Origin: Lingula anatina
Lineage: Eukaryota; Brachiopoda; Lingulata; Lingulida; Lingulidae
Assembly (NCBI RefSeq): GCF_001039355.2
Contig: NW_019774103.1
Coordinates: forward strand, 205,562 to 269,561
Length of the DNA stretch: 64,000 bases
Direction: 5' to 3'
Below, piece by piece: positions 53,910 to 64,000 of this stretch. The notes below the pieces were generated by a model, which saw only the letters and a list, made by a program, of their open reading frames with translations, was not told where the DNA came from and did not search any database. Each line of letters begins with the position of its first letter. Position 1 is the stretch's first letter. A program made the position numbers and the translations under genes.

Positions 53910-56655
53910 CTAAGGGGAAAAAATCAAAAATAAATATGCTACATGAATATAAAATGGCTTAAACATGACAATTACGAATCAAAGGCTGTGACAGCAACAA
54001 ATGCCTTGACAGCCCAGATAGCTCAAATTGTTTTGTTAATTTGGCTATCTAGTATCATAAATGAGTGCTTCTGTATTTCCAAAGAAAACAGTATTCTTTA
54101 GAATTCTAATGCATATACATACAAACTTTACTGAAAGTAATGACTTTGACAGTTTTGGACAGCTTTGTTTACAGGACCAGGTGTGAGGGGAGAAGTAAGG
54201 TAGTCCAAGAAGAGACACAAACAAAAGAGAAGCAAAAAAAAAAAAAAAAAAAAAAATTGGCTTCTGTATGTTGCAGTACTTATGTAGTGAGGATACCTTA
54301 TTGCAAAAATAAATGTATCATTTCAGAAAAAATAGGGACTTGCTGCAATGCCTAGTTTTGAACTTGTTCTGCTTTTAAGCCATATTTGCAATTTCTACAT
54401 GTTTCAAAGAAAATGATAAGTTAAATTTCAACTTACTGGTATATCAAGAAGTATGTATACCTTCTGCTCAGACTCTGATATTACTAAAACTTACAAATAT
54501 TAAGATCCAATTATCTAAATTAACAATTATGTTGGTGGCCATAGAATACCAGTATAATTCTGTAACTCCATGAAACCACATGATGTGTGCATACTTCAAC
54601 CATTAAATTTGTATTGTGATGCCTCATGTCATTTTTATTTTTATTTTTATCATTGTTCTCTTCCTCTACTTTTCTCTCTAATAAACTGATACCAGAAATG
54701 AGTCAACCTCAAAACAATCACACAACTCTGCCATTTTATATGCCACCTCAATTTCTAAGAAAGGGCCAACCCAAATGTAGTGCTTTCTATATCAAATATT
54801 TCACAATCAAAGTACACATGCAGAAATGCCCCAGAGTCACGTATACAGGATAAACATGATGCTAACACGACACAATCTTAACAACTCAGGGGAAAAAATC
54901 TACTCTGGTTTAAATCTGGTTGGCTACTATCACTTGACAGGAATGTTGATTTGGTGAAGAACCATACCTGACATCAGGCACTAAAGGGATGTTGTTTTGT
55001 ACACAAGAGATTATCGAGGGAGAAAAAGTTTGGTGTATATGTATAAAGACATAATTGTAATATAGGCAGGTAATATTACATTTATTCATTATATGTACAT
55101 TGCTCATATTATATTGATCAGAGAAAACTGAAATTCAATCAGTCGCTATCAATTTTAGAATAACCTACCTTGTAACATTACAATACTATATGTAAAATGA
55201 TGAAAAATAAATATATATATTTATATATTTACAAAAAAAAAAAATGAATTTCAGAGACTTGATACACAACTGTACAAGCATAAGGAGGTAATAAAACTGA
55301 GCAGGCAATAAGACAATAAAATCACAAGCTTTCATTAAAAACCTCACAATTTTTCCAGTATATCTGTGCTGACATCAATTTATGGCCAATGGTCTGTCAC
55401 AACTATGACTGAAAAAGAAAGCACTAACTACATCCTAGTTCAAGATAAAAAACTCTACAATGGTGGTCCATCCAACAACAGACAGATTCTCTCCTGAATG
55501 TACTTCCTGAATTTAATATGTCAGATAGAGAGTATGAAAGTTTCTGAACAAACTAAAACAAGCCCATATCTGAAAAGAAACTTGCATTATTTTGCCATAC
55601 TAAAAAAAAACTATTTCCATTTTTAAAAAGTGTGAAAATTACAAGTGAAAAGAATGATGTGAGATAAAAGAGAAAAATAGAAATGTTTTAAATATAAGTA
55701 AATATCTATATTTTGGTATTATGCTTACCAAAAGAGATGAATTTTCTTAAAAGAATCTTATTTGCAAATTTTCAAAGGAAAAATTGATAGATCTTTCACA
55801 GTGCAGCCCAACTTCTCAATTTCACTTTTAAATGAATTTCATTTAAAAAAAGCCCTTGCAATTTTTCTCCTTCATAAATATATAGTTTTTTTGTGTGTGA
55901 AAACCAGTCGCCCTAAAACGGGTACACCATTGCGAATATTTGTTCACAGTGTATTACTACTGAGCGAGATATGCCTCTGTATCAGCTGGATGGCTCAGAC
56001 ACAGCGCAGTTGACATACTTCTTCTATGTCAACAAATGTAAAGTCTACGACTCTGACTACGACGGGGTGCAACTTGCACAAGGATTTAACAAGAGCCTAT
56101 ATCGTAACTATGTATTATGTATCAAATTTAGAGCCAAAACATATTTTCACATCAGATTCATTTAAGTCCAAAAAGTAAATAAATATAACTAAATACGGTG
56201 TGGCCATTTTGATTCTGAAGCAAACACTCCAGTGCATAGTGCCGAGCACTTGAAATAAAATGAATCATACGAGATACCCACCGCTTTCAGGGCGGCCAAC
56301 CTATCCCTCGTCATCTTCCGAACGCTGTGACCTTAACTGTTCCTGGATAATTCACAGATAAACTATTTCATTTAAACTCTGCATAGAACAAATGTAAGAT
56401 AAGGGCAAAAATACAGAAAAATCAATAAAATTGTAATATTTCCAAGCTGAAGATGTCCATAAGCACGCATGCGTGAGGCGTATCTCCAGCTTCCGGGGTT
56501 GAGTACTAATTTAGTCACCAAACCCAAAAGAGCTCTTACACAGGGTAATGGTAAAATGCGCAACGGGAAACACATTGGCAGCTACTTCAAACTGTAAAAC
56601 AACTTCCAAAAATTACCTTCTCAAAAAGCAAATACAGATAATCACTTACACTTAC
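53910..56655 (-). other. Probable first coding intron of syntaxin
   Basis: AT-rich with a poly-A tract at 54234-54256. A more CpG-rich patch at 56280-56580 contains CACGCATGCGTG (NRF1-like) and TTCCGG. No supported exon. Confidence 0.45.
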
Positions 56656-56699
56656 TATATATGTGTATTCTCTTTCTGTCTGCATGATGCAATCTGAAT
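56656..56699 (-). CDS. Candidate syntaxin-1 start exon
   Basis: A 44-nt segment between a good acceptor (TTTATTTCAG) and donor GTAAGT contains ATG and ten codons, MQTEREYTYI, ending in phase 0. Vertebrate syntaxin-1 also starts with a ten-codon exon in phase 0 before the acidic exon, so length and phase fit. The residues do not resemble the usual M-K/R-D-R start, and a non-coding exon further upstream would be needed. It could be an alternative start or a chance match. Confidence 0.35.
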
Positions 56700-58115
56700 C
56701 TGAAATAAAACATGTTTCAAAGAAACATCTTTTAAATATCTTTTAAATTTAAAATACGGCTAAAAACGGGAAATAAGACAAAACCTACAGTCGAATGAAC
56801 GAATGAATTCGAGTTGGCATTGGCCTTTGAGTGTTGAGGATCCTACCGTAAACCTGTCATGATCTGTTCCAATTAGTATTTTAACTTATATGTTAAAACG
56901 AAGTCAAAACATGCTTTTTCTATGGCTTTTTTTCCATCAAAAGAATCTTACTTTTTCCTCAAGTGTTATTTTGAAATATCTTATAATGGGTCACGTTTGA
57001 GCCTTAAGATATGCATTAAATATAAAAAATGGTGCATTTTGCAGTTTCACAAGTGGTTCCTTTTACTAAATCGGGCCAGGTTTTTATTTGTGCGTTCTGG
57101 GTGACCATATACACGGTAAATGTAGATTCTGGACTAAACTTCCCGAGCCAACCCGCGAGTTTCATGAAAAAGTTTAAAAAATATTTACTAGTATTGTAAT
57201 ATTGTATTTTATATGTTGTGAAAAATGCTGCATTATAATAAACTGAGGAACAACCTGGTTGTACATCTAGTATACAGCATGAATACATGATTTGACTTTT
57301 TCTGCTGATGATTTCGGCGCAAATGATATTGGTATGATACTCCTCTTCTCAAATTCTCCTCCAATCCGTTGACAGACAGTCTAATGTCTGAGACGATGTT
57401 TTAGTCAAAGAATCCGATCAATTTTGTAAAACAGTAAAAGTATTTAAGGAATTCTTTACTACTGCTTTACTAAAATATATATATATATATAATGTTTAAT
57501 AGTTTGAAATTGGATCAACTTTTTCGGTTATTGGCTACGCTATCTACGCGCGGAGGCTCATATAGGCTAACGGCATTCTAGAAGGGAAAAATTTTGTTAG
57601 GAAAGAAAATTAACTTAAAACACGTAGGCCTATTTATGAATAAATGAATAAAAGGGAAAAGTTGACTTTTTGTTCTGGAGTAAATAAGTATCGACATCGT
57701 GATCAAATTTTGTGTAAGGCAGTATCTTGATCGACAGGGCTACGTGCAACCAGGGGGGTCTTTTTCTGAAAAAGTGGACCTTTTACCATGAAACTTTCTT
57801 GTACTTGATTAATTTTTACCCAGAGTGGACGTTTTTCGGGCAAAAAGGGTGGTTCGTACGCCCCCCAGCCCTATTTCGGCTATTTAGCGACCTATTTGTC
57901 ACCGTTTTAAATTTAAAGGACATGCATTATGGGGTTCAAATATTTCAATTAAAAAAAAAAAATGAAATTGTGCATGATTTACACAATTGATATGTCAGAA
58001 ATATAAGATAGCTCATCAGAATTACAAACATGGTTTTCTTTTTTAGTAAATGGAAAATACAAAGACCTACGATAAGCCTTCATATATGCCTAACCAAGGA
58101 GTTATAACAGAAGGA
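56700..58115. other. Upstream region of syntaxin, no gene recognised
   Basis: AT-rich, with a TATA microsatellite at 57474-57491 and a G/C-richer patch at 57720-57900 that may be a repeat fragment. No exon supported on either strand. Confidence 0.4.
57961..58092. repeat. Short duplication B, copy 1
   Basis: Matches 58454-58585 except for single-base changes (TAGCTCATC against TAGCTTATC). Copy 2 follows the N at 58431. After the shared CCTAAC the two diverge completely. Confidence 0.88.
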
Positions 58116-58121
58116 GATTAC

Positions 58122-58166
58122 ACGCGTGGGGGCGGAGCCCGTATTACGGTCTCTCATTGGTCGGAA
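58122..58166. promoter_or_regulatory. GC-box and CCAAT promoter-like segment
   Basis: GGGGGCGGAGCC (about 58128-58139) is followed by ATTGGTCGG, an inverted CCAAT box at 58156-58160. It lies about 150 bp upstream of an orphan first exon on + and upstream of syntaxin on -, so it could be bidirectional. It is present only in duplication B copy 1. Confidence 0.5.
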
Positions 58167-58310
58167 TGAATAGAACCCAGAGAACAATGGATGCCTGTCT
58201 CTGTTACGCTTAATTGCTACTCTCGTTTAAATCTCGTTTGTTAGTATCTGTGCCTTCGTCTGTTGATTTTTGAGGACAGAAACAGAAACGGAGTTCCAAG
58301 TTTCTAAAAA

Positions 58311-58367
58311 ATGAGAGAAATACAGAATTTATATGATATTACGTTGGACAAGGTTTTCAAAAAACAG
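58311..58367 (+). CDS. Orphan first coding exon of unknown gene
   Basis: ATG in a purine-rich context (TAAAAAATGA) opens 19 codons, MREIQNLYDITLDKVFKKQ, ending at a consensus donor CAG|GTAAGT in phase 0. A promoter-like segment lies about 150 bp upstream. No downstream exon in frame was found; the sequence breaks at an N 64 bp later. It is either the start of a gene whose rest is misplaced, or an artefact of chance. Product not recognised. Confidence 0.4.
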
Positions 58368-58453
58368 GTAAGTGCTTTTAAATGCATAACTACACGAAAT
58401 ATGAAGATAAATTGCAACTTTTATGTCGTANTAAAAAAAAAAAAAAAAAAAAA

Positions 58454-58585
58454 TGAAATTGTGCATGATTTACACAATTGATATGTCAGAAATATAAGAT
58501 AGCTTATCAGAATTACAAACATGGTTTTCTTTTTTAGTAAATGGAAAATACAAAGACCTACGATAAGCCTTCATATATGCCTAAC
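58454..58585. repeat. Short duplication B, copy 2
   Basis: The second copy of 57961-58092, just after the N at 58431 and a poly-A run. It continues into the Ran promoter region. Confidence 0.88.
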
Positions 58586-58950
58586 GAAGACACGTAGAAA
58601 AAGATCTGAAGGACGATGAAAATCCGTTTATAGACCCCCATTTCCCGCCTCGGCACTTGATTTTATGAATGGGTGTAATATGGACAGTTATTTAAGTGAG
58701 TCTTATAACCAGTGATAAACCCAAAATGCGGTCTAGGAGAGGAAAGATCGAATGAAGCCTCCACGCCCCCCCCCCCAAGTTCAGTAAATTGCAACCTAAT
58801 TTACTACGATTTTAGAGAAAAATACAAAATGCTGTTTTATAAGAGTGGCAGAGGTAATATCTAAAATGATATGTATTCCTAAAAATCCTTTCTTTTTCTT
58901 TTTTTTAACATTCTCGTCTGTAAAAACGGTCCCAATGCCTGTGACTTCAC

Positions 58951-59041
58951 GTAATTGGAAGATCAGGCGCGAAGCTGGTTTGAACTGGATGCTGGGATTC
59001 CACTTCCTCTTTCTGCACAACGCCATTTTAACGCAATAGAG
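58951..59041 (+). promoter_or_regulatory. RAN: Ran core promoter and non-coding first exon
   Basis: Inverted CCAAT (ATTGG, 58954-58958), E2F-like GGCGCGAA (58966-58973), a pyrimidine-rich TCTTTCT initiator-like motif (59008-59014, TCT type) and CGCCATTTTA (YY1-like, 59021-59030) precede donor AGAG|GTGAGT at 59041. TCT initiators typify translation-related genes. The exact transcription start is inferred. Confidence 0.6.
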
Positions 59042-60234
59042 GTGAGTACCGTCGAAAATCTATCGACATCACAGTAAGTAACGTTCGTAATAGTGCAAGT
59101 CACAGCAAATCTATAGTTCTTAAGATAAAGTTTTGTCTTGTGTTGATTCTGTGATGGATAAGGATCCCATAGCCGCGAAAGAAGGTTTTCCTTCAATATC
59201 GAGCCCATGCCGGTATGTTTCATGGGATTTCCCGCCGTTTGGCCGTGATTCTTGATGAAAGCTTTGTTGCTGTTTGGCATGTTACTGTTTTAAAAATTGT
59301 GTCGTGTGCAATATCTCCTAAAACAAACGTCACTGTTACCCTTTCTTGTTTAAGGAAACGTTGACTATATATGTCTTTGTTTTGATCTACCCTAATGGAT
59401 CAGAGTTTCGTTTTAGTCGGATTAGTACTTTAGCACTCCTCTTTACTTTTTATATCACTAGTTAGTGGTGAACAGCGCTAAAGCACGAATGAAGTCCACT
59501 ACTGATAATACTTAGTCAGTGGTTGGTAGGAGTCTTATTTGCAGTTACCCTGAAATTTTTATTGACAGGTTTTGTATTTTGTAAATGGCGGAACATGTTT
59601 CATTATTCTCGGTTGATGTAACCTTATTTATATGTGATACATAATTTTTATGAAAAATGTATTTGTCTAGTCGCTCCTTAAAAACTAAAAATTGTAAGCC
59701 TAGCATATATTTACCAGGATTTATATCCATTTAGAGGAGAAAGGAAAAAGATTATATCTTAACATAATTTCCAGAAACTAAAGAATTCAATGAAAAAAAG
59801 TTCTGAGCATGGCAGATGTTTTATTGTTCTCCATCAAGTGGTTACATAGATTTTTACATGGGTACATAGCCCATTGTCCGTTGAACCCGTTGGTGTTGGT
59901 TGGAACCAGTCGTGGCCTGTTCTTTCTCAATTTTCAAAAAGACTTGGCAAGCTTTGTTAATCAGGCATAGAGTTAGATTTGGTGAGCTTTGATAATCAAG
60001 CATATAATCCATCCATGTTCCCAGAAATATCTTTGAATTATTGCAGTTTTTAAAAGTGGTAAAATAATATATTGCTTGGAAATGGACAGCAATGTCTGGT
60101 TGGAAAAAATAATCTGTTTGGATAAAATGCTTACAGTGATTGATATTTGTTGAGATAAATGTCATAAGTATTATGGGCAATGATTTAAATATTATCTCTT
60201 TGAGAATGATAAAACATTCTTCTTAATTTGATAG
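59042..60234 (+). other. RAN: Ran 5'UTR intron
   Basis: Runs from GTGAGT to the acceptor TTTGATAG before the ATG exon. No other feature recognised. Confidence 0.6.
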
Positions 60235-60247
60235 GTGCATCAGAAAC

Positions 60248-62038
60248 ATGGCTACACAACAACAGGGCACAGATGAACCAACCTTCAAACTGGTTTTGGT
60301 GGGTGATGGAGGTGTAGGTAAAACCACATTTGTAAAAAGGCATCTGACAGGAGAATTTGAAAAGAAATATGTAGGTAAGTCAAAGTGAGATTAAGCTTGT
60401 GTAGAAAACCTGTTTTGCAGGTACTTGGCAGTTGCAAAAGGAACTGGTTGGTGTATTGTAACAAGCTCATGCCCATTACAGATTTGCATAGAATTGAATA
60501 AGAATTGAAAATAAAATTACAGGGAGAATGTGTCAAAAGCCTGGGATGTATGCACTGTATGATGCTGTCTTGGGCTTGATTTTGGCAAACTGATGAGTGA
60601 GGAGTTTAGATAGATGCTTGTCAAACACCTGTTTAATATGATTTATGCATGATTTTCCATAATTTGATTTGATTCCATTTTCTGTATTACAGCCACTTTA
60701 GGTGTAGAAGTCCATCCTTTATTATTTCATACAAACAGAGGACCCATCAAATTCAATGTTTGGGACACAGCTGGTCAGGAGAAATTTGGAGGATTAAGAG
60801 ATGGATATTATATTCAAGGTAAAATCTGTTGATAATCTTCATGAATGATGACTGAATCTTTGATTTTTTTTTATATTGGTGTAATTGAGCATACATTAGA
60901 ATGTGAAGAATAATTACAATTATACCAAAATTGCCCTAATTTTAACTCTGATCCTGGTATCTGCTTTTCATCATTGGCATTACTATATAAATTTTTGATT
61001 TCTTTTTAGGTCAGTGCGCAATCATCATGTTTGACGTAACAGCTCGTGTAACATACAAAAATGTCCCCAACTGGCATCGAGATCTTGTCAGGGTTTGTGA
61101 AAACATCCCAATGGTACTCTGTGGTAACAAAGTAGACATCAAAGACAGAAAAGTTAAAGCAAAAGCAATTGTTTTTCACAGAAAGAAGAATATCCAGGTG
61201 AGAAATGTTGATGTGAAAAAAAAATATAGAGAAGGTTATAACTTGTGAAAGACCGATTCATAAATTACATACTTAATCACTTAATCATCTTGAAATGTAG
61301 ATTTGCCAAACGTAAATTGACAAGTTGTTGCTATGAAAATCCTGTTCAATTTTCAGTAATCCCTCCCCCTTGAAGCAGCATCAATCCCATCATCTAGGGG
61401 TTATTAGTTGTATTTACTGATTGTTCCAGATTTTTTGTAAGCAGAACAAAGTTTTCCTATTTCCAATAGCTTTCTGTTGTCTTTTCAGTACTATGATATC
61501 AGTGCAAAAAGCAACTACAACTTTGAAAAGCCTTTCCTGTACCTAGCTAGAAAGCTTGTGGGAGATCCCAACTTAGAGTTTGTTGCCATGCCAGCTTTAC
61601 AACCTCCAGAGGTAACAATGGATCCATCAATTGCCAAACAATATGAGAGGGAACTAGAGGTATGAGATCTTTTTTAGAGGATAAAAGTATTGATATACTT
61701 GTCTGAATTAGTAAAAAAAAAAATATTGTAAGGGAAAAGAGTGGAGGTAAATGAATAAGTATTTTATGACTGTGGAGGATTTTTATGTAAAAGGATAGCT
61801 GAGGCTATTTGCTTGTAAGTTGTAAATATACTACTTGGCAAGTTTTAGTGTAGACTAAAATGATGTAACTAGCCAAGTCTGTAGTTCTTATTATTTGGTC
61901 TGGTACCTTTGGAGATCCGGACTACAAGGATGTTTATTAAAACATTTTGAATAAACAAAAAATTTACAGTAAAATTTTGCATTTCTTTTTCAGATGGCTC
62001 AAGCAACTGCTCTCCCTGAAGATGATGAGGATATATAA
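60248..62038 (+). CDS. RAN: GTP-binding nuclear protein Ran
   Basis: Small GTPase that sets the direction of nuclear transport through importins, exportins and RCC1/RanGAP, and helps spindle assembly. Coding exons 60248-60374, 60693-60818, 61010-61197, 61489-61659 and 61994-62038 (TAA) total 657 nt, 218 residues; human Ran has 216. The ATG follows acceptor TTTGATAG with AGAAAC before it and starts [19 protein letters not shown]. Motifs: P-loop GDGGVGKTT, switch I region [14 protein letters not shown], switch [35 protein letters not shown] and acidic C-terminus PEDDEDI. Two differences from human: Val for Thr in the P-loop and Gly for Ala after YYIQ. All introns GT-AG; identification certain. 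Confidence 0.98.
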
Positions 62039-62954
62039 ACCATAGCTGATAGTTGCTGAGTGCTTGTGTTAGTGTGGAGTGAAGACCAGGATTGGCCACT
62101 GAATGCATAGTGATCATTAACATCATTTTTATTGGACGGTCTGTTGTATAGAAGTGCTGTTATTGACTGCTACCTATTGTGAAACCTTCAGATATTGACT
62201 GAGGCAGCAGTTGATCTTTGCATTGCAGGGGTCAGTCGATGGTGTCGAGGCCTGGAGCTCCCCAGCCATTCTCATCAGTTTGCTATATTATCTTCTATTG
62301 TTTCATCAGTGATCTGTCTCTTTGAGCACTGATCAAAACACATCTTCATTCTTTATAAACTGGAGAGCTTTATATCAGAACAATAAATTTGTAACTGCTT
62401 TAATGTCTGTGACATTAGACCTGCTACTAAGAACTATCATGTCTATGAAGTGTGGGGTGATAGCAAGTGCATTGCTGTCAATAAAGAATTCATTCAAAAT
62501 GTTTATTTACCTCAAGTTTGTACATAAAAGTATGAGAGTTTGCACTTAATGCAAAAGTGTATATGACGTTTTAAAAGCAGCAGTTGATTAAATGGGAATT
62601 ATCAGTCTTAAACATATTTCTAAGGTAATATATTCAAGTTCTATAAAAACCAAATGTGTGGGAAAAGAATATTTAGTCTGTGCATAAATGCTACTAGTAT
62701 AGGTGCATTCCTGAAGTTGGTCTGAATTACATGTTGCTACAGAAGTTGGTAGGTTTTACTGAAAAGGTGAAAGTTGGACGTTTAACAACAGATAAATGTC
62801 GGTTGTGTAAATGCGTAAACAGTACATGTTATTTATCTTCACGTTATGCTCAAAATTGGGAGGGATTTTTGATCTACCCTGATGTTGGGTTGTTTGGCAA
62901 ACACTGCTTCTAAAAATTTATCTGAGCAGCTACACTTCAGAATTTGTTAATAAA
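62039..62954 (+). other. RAN: Ran 3' untranslated region
   Basis: Candidate AATAAA signals at 62382-62387, 62480-62485 and 62949-62954. No transcript evidence to choose between them. Confidence 0.5.
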
Positions 62955-63520
62955 ATTGAAATTGAAAGTGTGTCAGATGCTTCTGTAGCTTTATTTGTTT
63001 TGGTCTTTGTATGTTGGAATACATTTTCAAAAATGTACTTTGAACACCTTGTTTAAGGATAGTAAACACTTGATTTTCTTTGAAAATGACAACTAGTTTT
63101 GGTCTTTACACCAAATGGACACCAGTCCATTCCCCTAACTTGATTCAAACAAGCTTGAGGATTTTGTGAAACATTTCTGACAAAAGCACGACCTGCAAAA
63201 GCTGAACCAGGGGTATGATGACAGAACGATAGCAAATGTACAGACACCAAACTGCAAAAACAATGCAACAGTACTTACAAATAATTTGAAAAAATAATAT
63301 GATCCAACAAAGCCATTCAGCAAATTTGAAGTAATACAAAAATAGTATGTATATGTTATAGGGCATGCAATGCAAACACATGAACAAAATTTTTTAAAAT
63401 AATAGTGATAGTAAAATCAAGGATATCTGTAGTTACAAAATAAGACGTAATGCCCCTGTGAGATTTAATGTGATCAAGCTGAACACACTTTTTTGCCAGG
63501 GACACCATATCTGTGGGTGC

Positions 63521-63736
63521 TTCCCAGAGATTTAGATCGATCTAAAGATTAAGTTTTAGATCGACCTAACTCCCTGGGGGTTCACGCTAAATTGCAGTCA
63601 GCCGAGCGGGCACCATAGTTAATTACCCCCTTACAGCTTTTAGTAGGCGGGACAGACGCTTAAGCCGGCCAAGCTGACAGTAATCTAGTGAGACTCCCCA
63701 CAGGGATAGATCGATCTAAAAATCTATGGAAGTGGG
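63521..63736. mobile_element. TAGATCGA-family MITE downstream of Ran
   Basis: Best-preserved member of the family at 39091-39295: ends TTAGATCGATCTAAAGATTA and GATAGATCGATCTAAAAATC, inner arms GGGGTTCACGCTAAAT and AATCTAGTGAGACTCCCC. Non-coding. Confidence 0.8.
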
Positions 63737-64000
63737 GTGTATTTCTCCATGGAGCCATGGTGTTGTGAAGCTGGTATCCATCTATGTCCAATAATATATT
63801 AACATCTGTGAAGATTAGGGCAAGCATGGATCCCTACTTTCTCTAGGTGCCCAGCTGTGTGATAACACCACAATCATCACCTCTACTGCTGTGCCAGTTT
63901 CATAAGGGCAATTATTTACACAAGAGCGGATGGCTTGATCATCCAAAATCTTTCAAGGGCCTTTCATCCAATTTCGTAAACCGCGAAAGAAGACTGAGGA

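Noticed and set aside
58122-58157. MRDRNTGSAPTR as the definite syntaxin start exon
   Set aside because: The donor is weak, the Kozak context is poor and the ATG overlaps a CCAAT box. Kept only as a candidate in the findings.

Overview
The window is nuclear DNA of an AT-rich animal. It holds three spliced, highly conserved genes with GT-AG introns: the 3' two thirds of p70 ribosomal S6 kinase (+, 115-6666), a neuronal-type syntaxin-1 (-, coding exons 53909 down to 12906) and a complete Ran GTPase (+, coding 60248-62038). The proteins look deuterostome-like; an ambulacrarian such as a hemichordate is my best guess from the syntaxin and Ran residues, but this is an inference. No bacterial, organellar, tRNA, rRNA or CRISPR feature was seen.

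Layout. 1-8842: S6 kinase exons and 3'UTR, with palindromic MITEs in the introns. 9232-10077: decayed mariner/IS630-like element pierced by a 110-bp repeat. 9487-24075: the distal 3' end of the syntaxin gene, present twice. 25974-31599: two further alternative syntaxin tail exons, the SNARE-motif exons and the linker exon. 33911-36353: a mutually exclusive exon pair for the syntaxin Hc helix, present twice around a 757-bp N gap. 36455-47001: two middle Habc exons, again present twice. 48437-56699: the 5' exons of syntaxin. 58122-59041: GC-box/CCAAT promoter-like DNA, an orphan first exon and the Ran promoter. 60248-62960: Ran. A last MITE lies at 63521-63736.

Two themes stand out. First, syntaxin combines one of two Hc-helix exons (109 nt each; frame allows only one) with one of three transmembrane-tail exons, so up to six SNARE proteins could come from one gene. 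Second, all four long internal duplications have an N at the junction between copies. They are best read as unmerged haplotypes or contig ends, so about 14 kb is counted twice. Read as alleles, the copies reveal presence/absence polymorphism of at least three transposon insertions with clean target-site duplications or TTAA flanks, plus a fourth that ends at an assembly break. A real tandem duplication of the syntaxin exons is unlikely, because splicing both copies in series would break the frame.

The S6 kinase and syntaxin genes are tail to tail; syntaxin and Ran are head to head.
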